From JBDWFY01 sp965275915 (lineage in GTDB: Bacteria; Pseudomonadota; Alphaproteobacteria; Rhizobiales; Stappiaceae): a stretch of 64,000 nt of DNA. Under the pieces are notes generated by a model. That model was not told where the DNA came from. It was given only the letters and a program-made list of their open reading frames with translations, and did no database searches. Below, one piece after another: positions 63,560 to 64,000 of the stretch. Within the stretch, counting starts at the first letter, position 1, and each line of letters starts with the position of its first letter. The stretch spans positions 186,001 through 250,000 of the forward strand of contig CBDHYI010000004.1 of NCBI GenBank assembly GCA_965275915.1. Reading direction: 5' to 3'. The translations under genes and the position numbers were made by a program.

Positions 63560-64000
63560 TTATCCGCGCAAATTGATCCGAAGCAGCCGCCCCTTGCGCT
63601 CAAAACGAATCTCCCAGGAATAAGGAGTCTGGCGGACAATGGCCGCCAGCGTTTCCGTCAGATCCACGTTCACTCCGTTGACCCTTCGGATGATATCTCC
63701 GGTCCTCAGGCCTACCCGGGCCGCTGTCGAACGCGGCCGGATCTCCGTAATCACAACGCCTTCCAGGTGCGTCTCCAGCCGCAATTCCTCGGCAACCGCA
63801 GGAGACAGATTGGCGACTTGAGACCCCTGGAAGGGCGAGCGTGTCGCAAGATCCCGGACATCCCGGGGGACTGTCTCAGGCGCCGCTTCCAGTGCGACAA
63901 CCAGCAAAAAGTCGGCATCGTTCCTGCGAATAACAACCTCAACCGAGCCGCCGACACGTTTGGTGGCAAAACGATATCCAAATGAGTCCGGACCGGTGAT
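63560..64000 (-). CDS. Deg-type serine protease, C-terminal PDZ part (partial)
   Basis: The last 146 residues of a protein entering from the right edge. The visible part is a PDZ domain: LATRSPFQGSQVANLSPAVAEELRLE, GVVITEIRPRSTAARVGLRTGDIIRRVNGVNV and the basic C-terminus RKGRLLRINLRG. The protease domain with the catalytic triad is outside the window. The 6-bp gap to rarA and the order DegP-rarA match other Hyphomicrobiales. The left part of the PDZ is preceded by a segment typical of Deg linkers. Confidence 0.9.
   Translation of the reverse strand: MTGPDSFGYRFATKRVGGSVEVVIRRNDADFLLVVALEAAPETVPRDVRDLATRSPFQGSQVANLSPAVAEELRLETHLEGVVITEIRPRSTAARVGLRTGDIIRRVNGVNVDLTETLAAIVRQTPYSWEIRFERKGRLLRINLRG

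Overview
The window looks like a chromosome segment of an alphaproteobacterium of the order Hyphomicrobiales. The evidence is the set and order of housekeeping genes in the right half: lipB, acylphosphatase, a type II lumazine synthase behind an FMN riboswitch, pccA/pccB, folB, an Anbu-proteasome operon, ATP12, an RluA-family synthase, crcB, and rarA next to a Deg protease. The genus cannot be read from the sequence. The left half is a mobile island and the right half is core genome. The border is a tRNA-Leu(GAG) gene at 32125-32211.

Island, 1 to about 32125. (a) A leftward operon at 1-6390 encodes a TraG/VirD4-type ATPase, a TerY-like vWA protein, a PP2C phosphatase, a YegI-like membrane kinase with a large C-terminal domain, and a protein cut off by the window edge. 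It is divergent from a LuxR-family quorum regulator whose start is overlapped by a perfect 18-bp lux-box-like palindrome. (b) Plasmid-type genes at 7.3-13.1 kb include a ParB-like protein, ArdC antirestriction protein and a secreted staphylococcal-type nuclease. They also include a strong terminator and a long inverted repeat upstream of ardC. (c) A pentapeptide-repeat membrane protein gene is split by an 830-bp IS5-family element. Removing the element and one CTAG copy restores one open frame. (d) Small unknown genes and a lipoprotein follow. (e) A 1712-residue protein at 18.3-23.4 kb carries nine near-identical 103-residue HEAT-like repeats, two membrane spans and a C-terminal NACHT NTPase. 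(f) Next come an endonuclease/exonuclease/phosphatase-fold protein and two membrane proteins, then a tyrosine recombinase with an XRE regulator and plasmid-type proteins. (g) A large serine recombinase, translationally coupled to a small upstream gene, reads straight through the tRNA-Leu gene. The recombinase beside the tRNA 3' end marks this as the right attachment end of the island. The left end is outside the window.

Core genome, 32.1-64 kb. In order: a FliN-like protein, lipB, acylphosphatase, an EamA transporter, ribH with its riboswitch, pccA, a YceI protein, an unknown gene, folB, a DUF1284 protein, a FecR protein with a CHASE2 nucleotide cyclase, and pccB. These are followed by the four-gene Anbu operon (permuted ATP-grasp, alpha-E, transglutaminase, Anbu peptidase), a predicted metallopeptidase, ATP12, a HAD phosphatase, an RluA-family pseudouridine synthase, a 58-residue membrane protein, crcB and a small secreted protein. 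A type I secretion cassette (ABC exporter, adaptor, RTX/CHRD substrate) faces a LysR regulator. RarA and the end of a Deg protease close the window.

Two families of short non-coding transposable elements (MITEs) lie between the core genes. One has ends matching GGTGTGGACCCA and the other has ends matching GAGCGTGTC. Several of these elements, and the IS in the island, sit at CTAG sites. In three cases the TAG of that site is a gene's stop codon.
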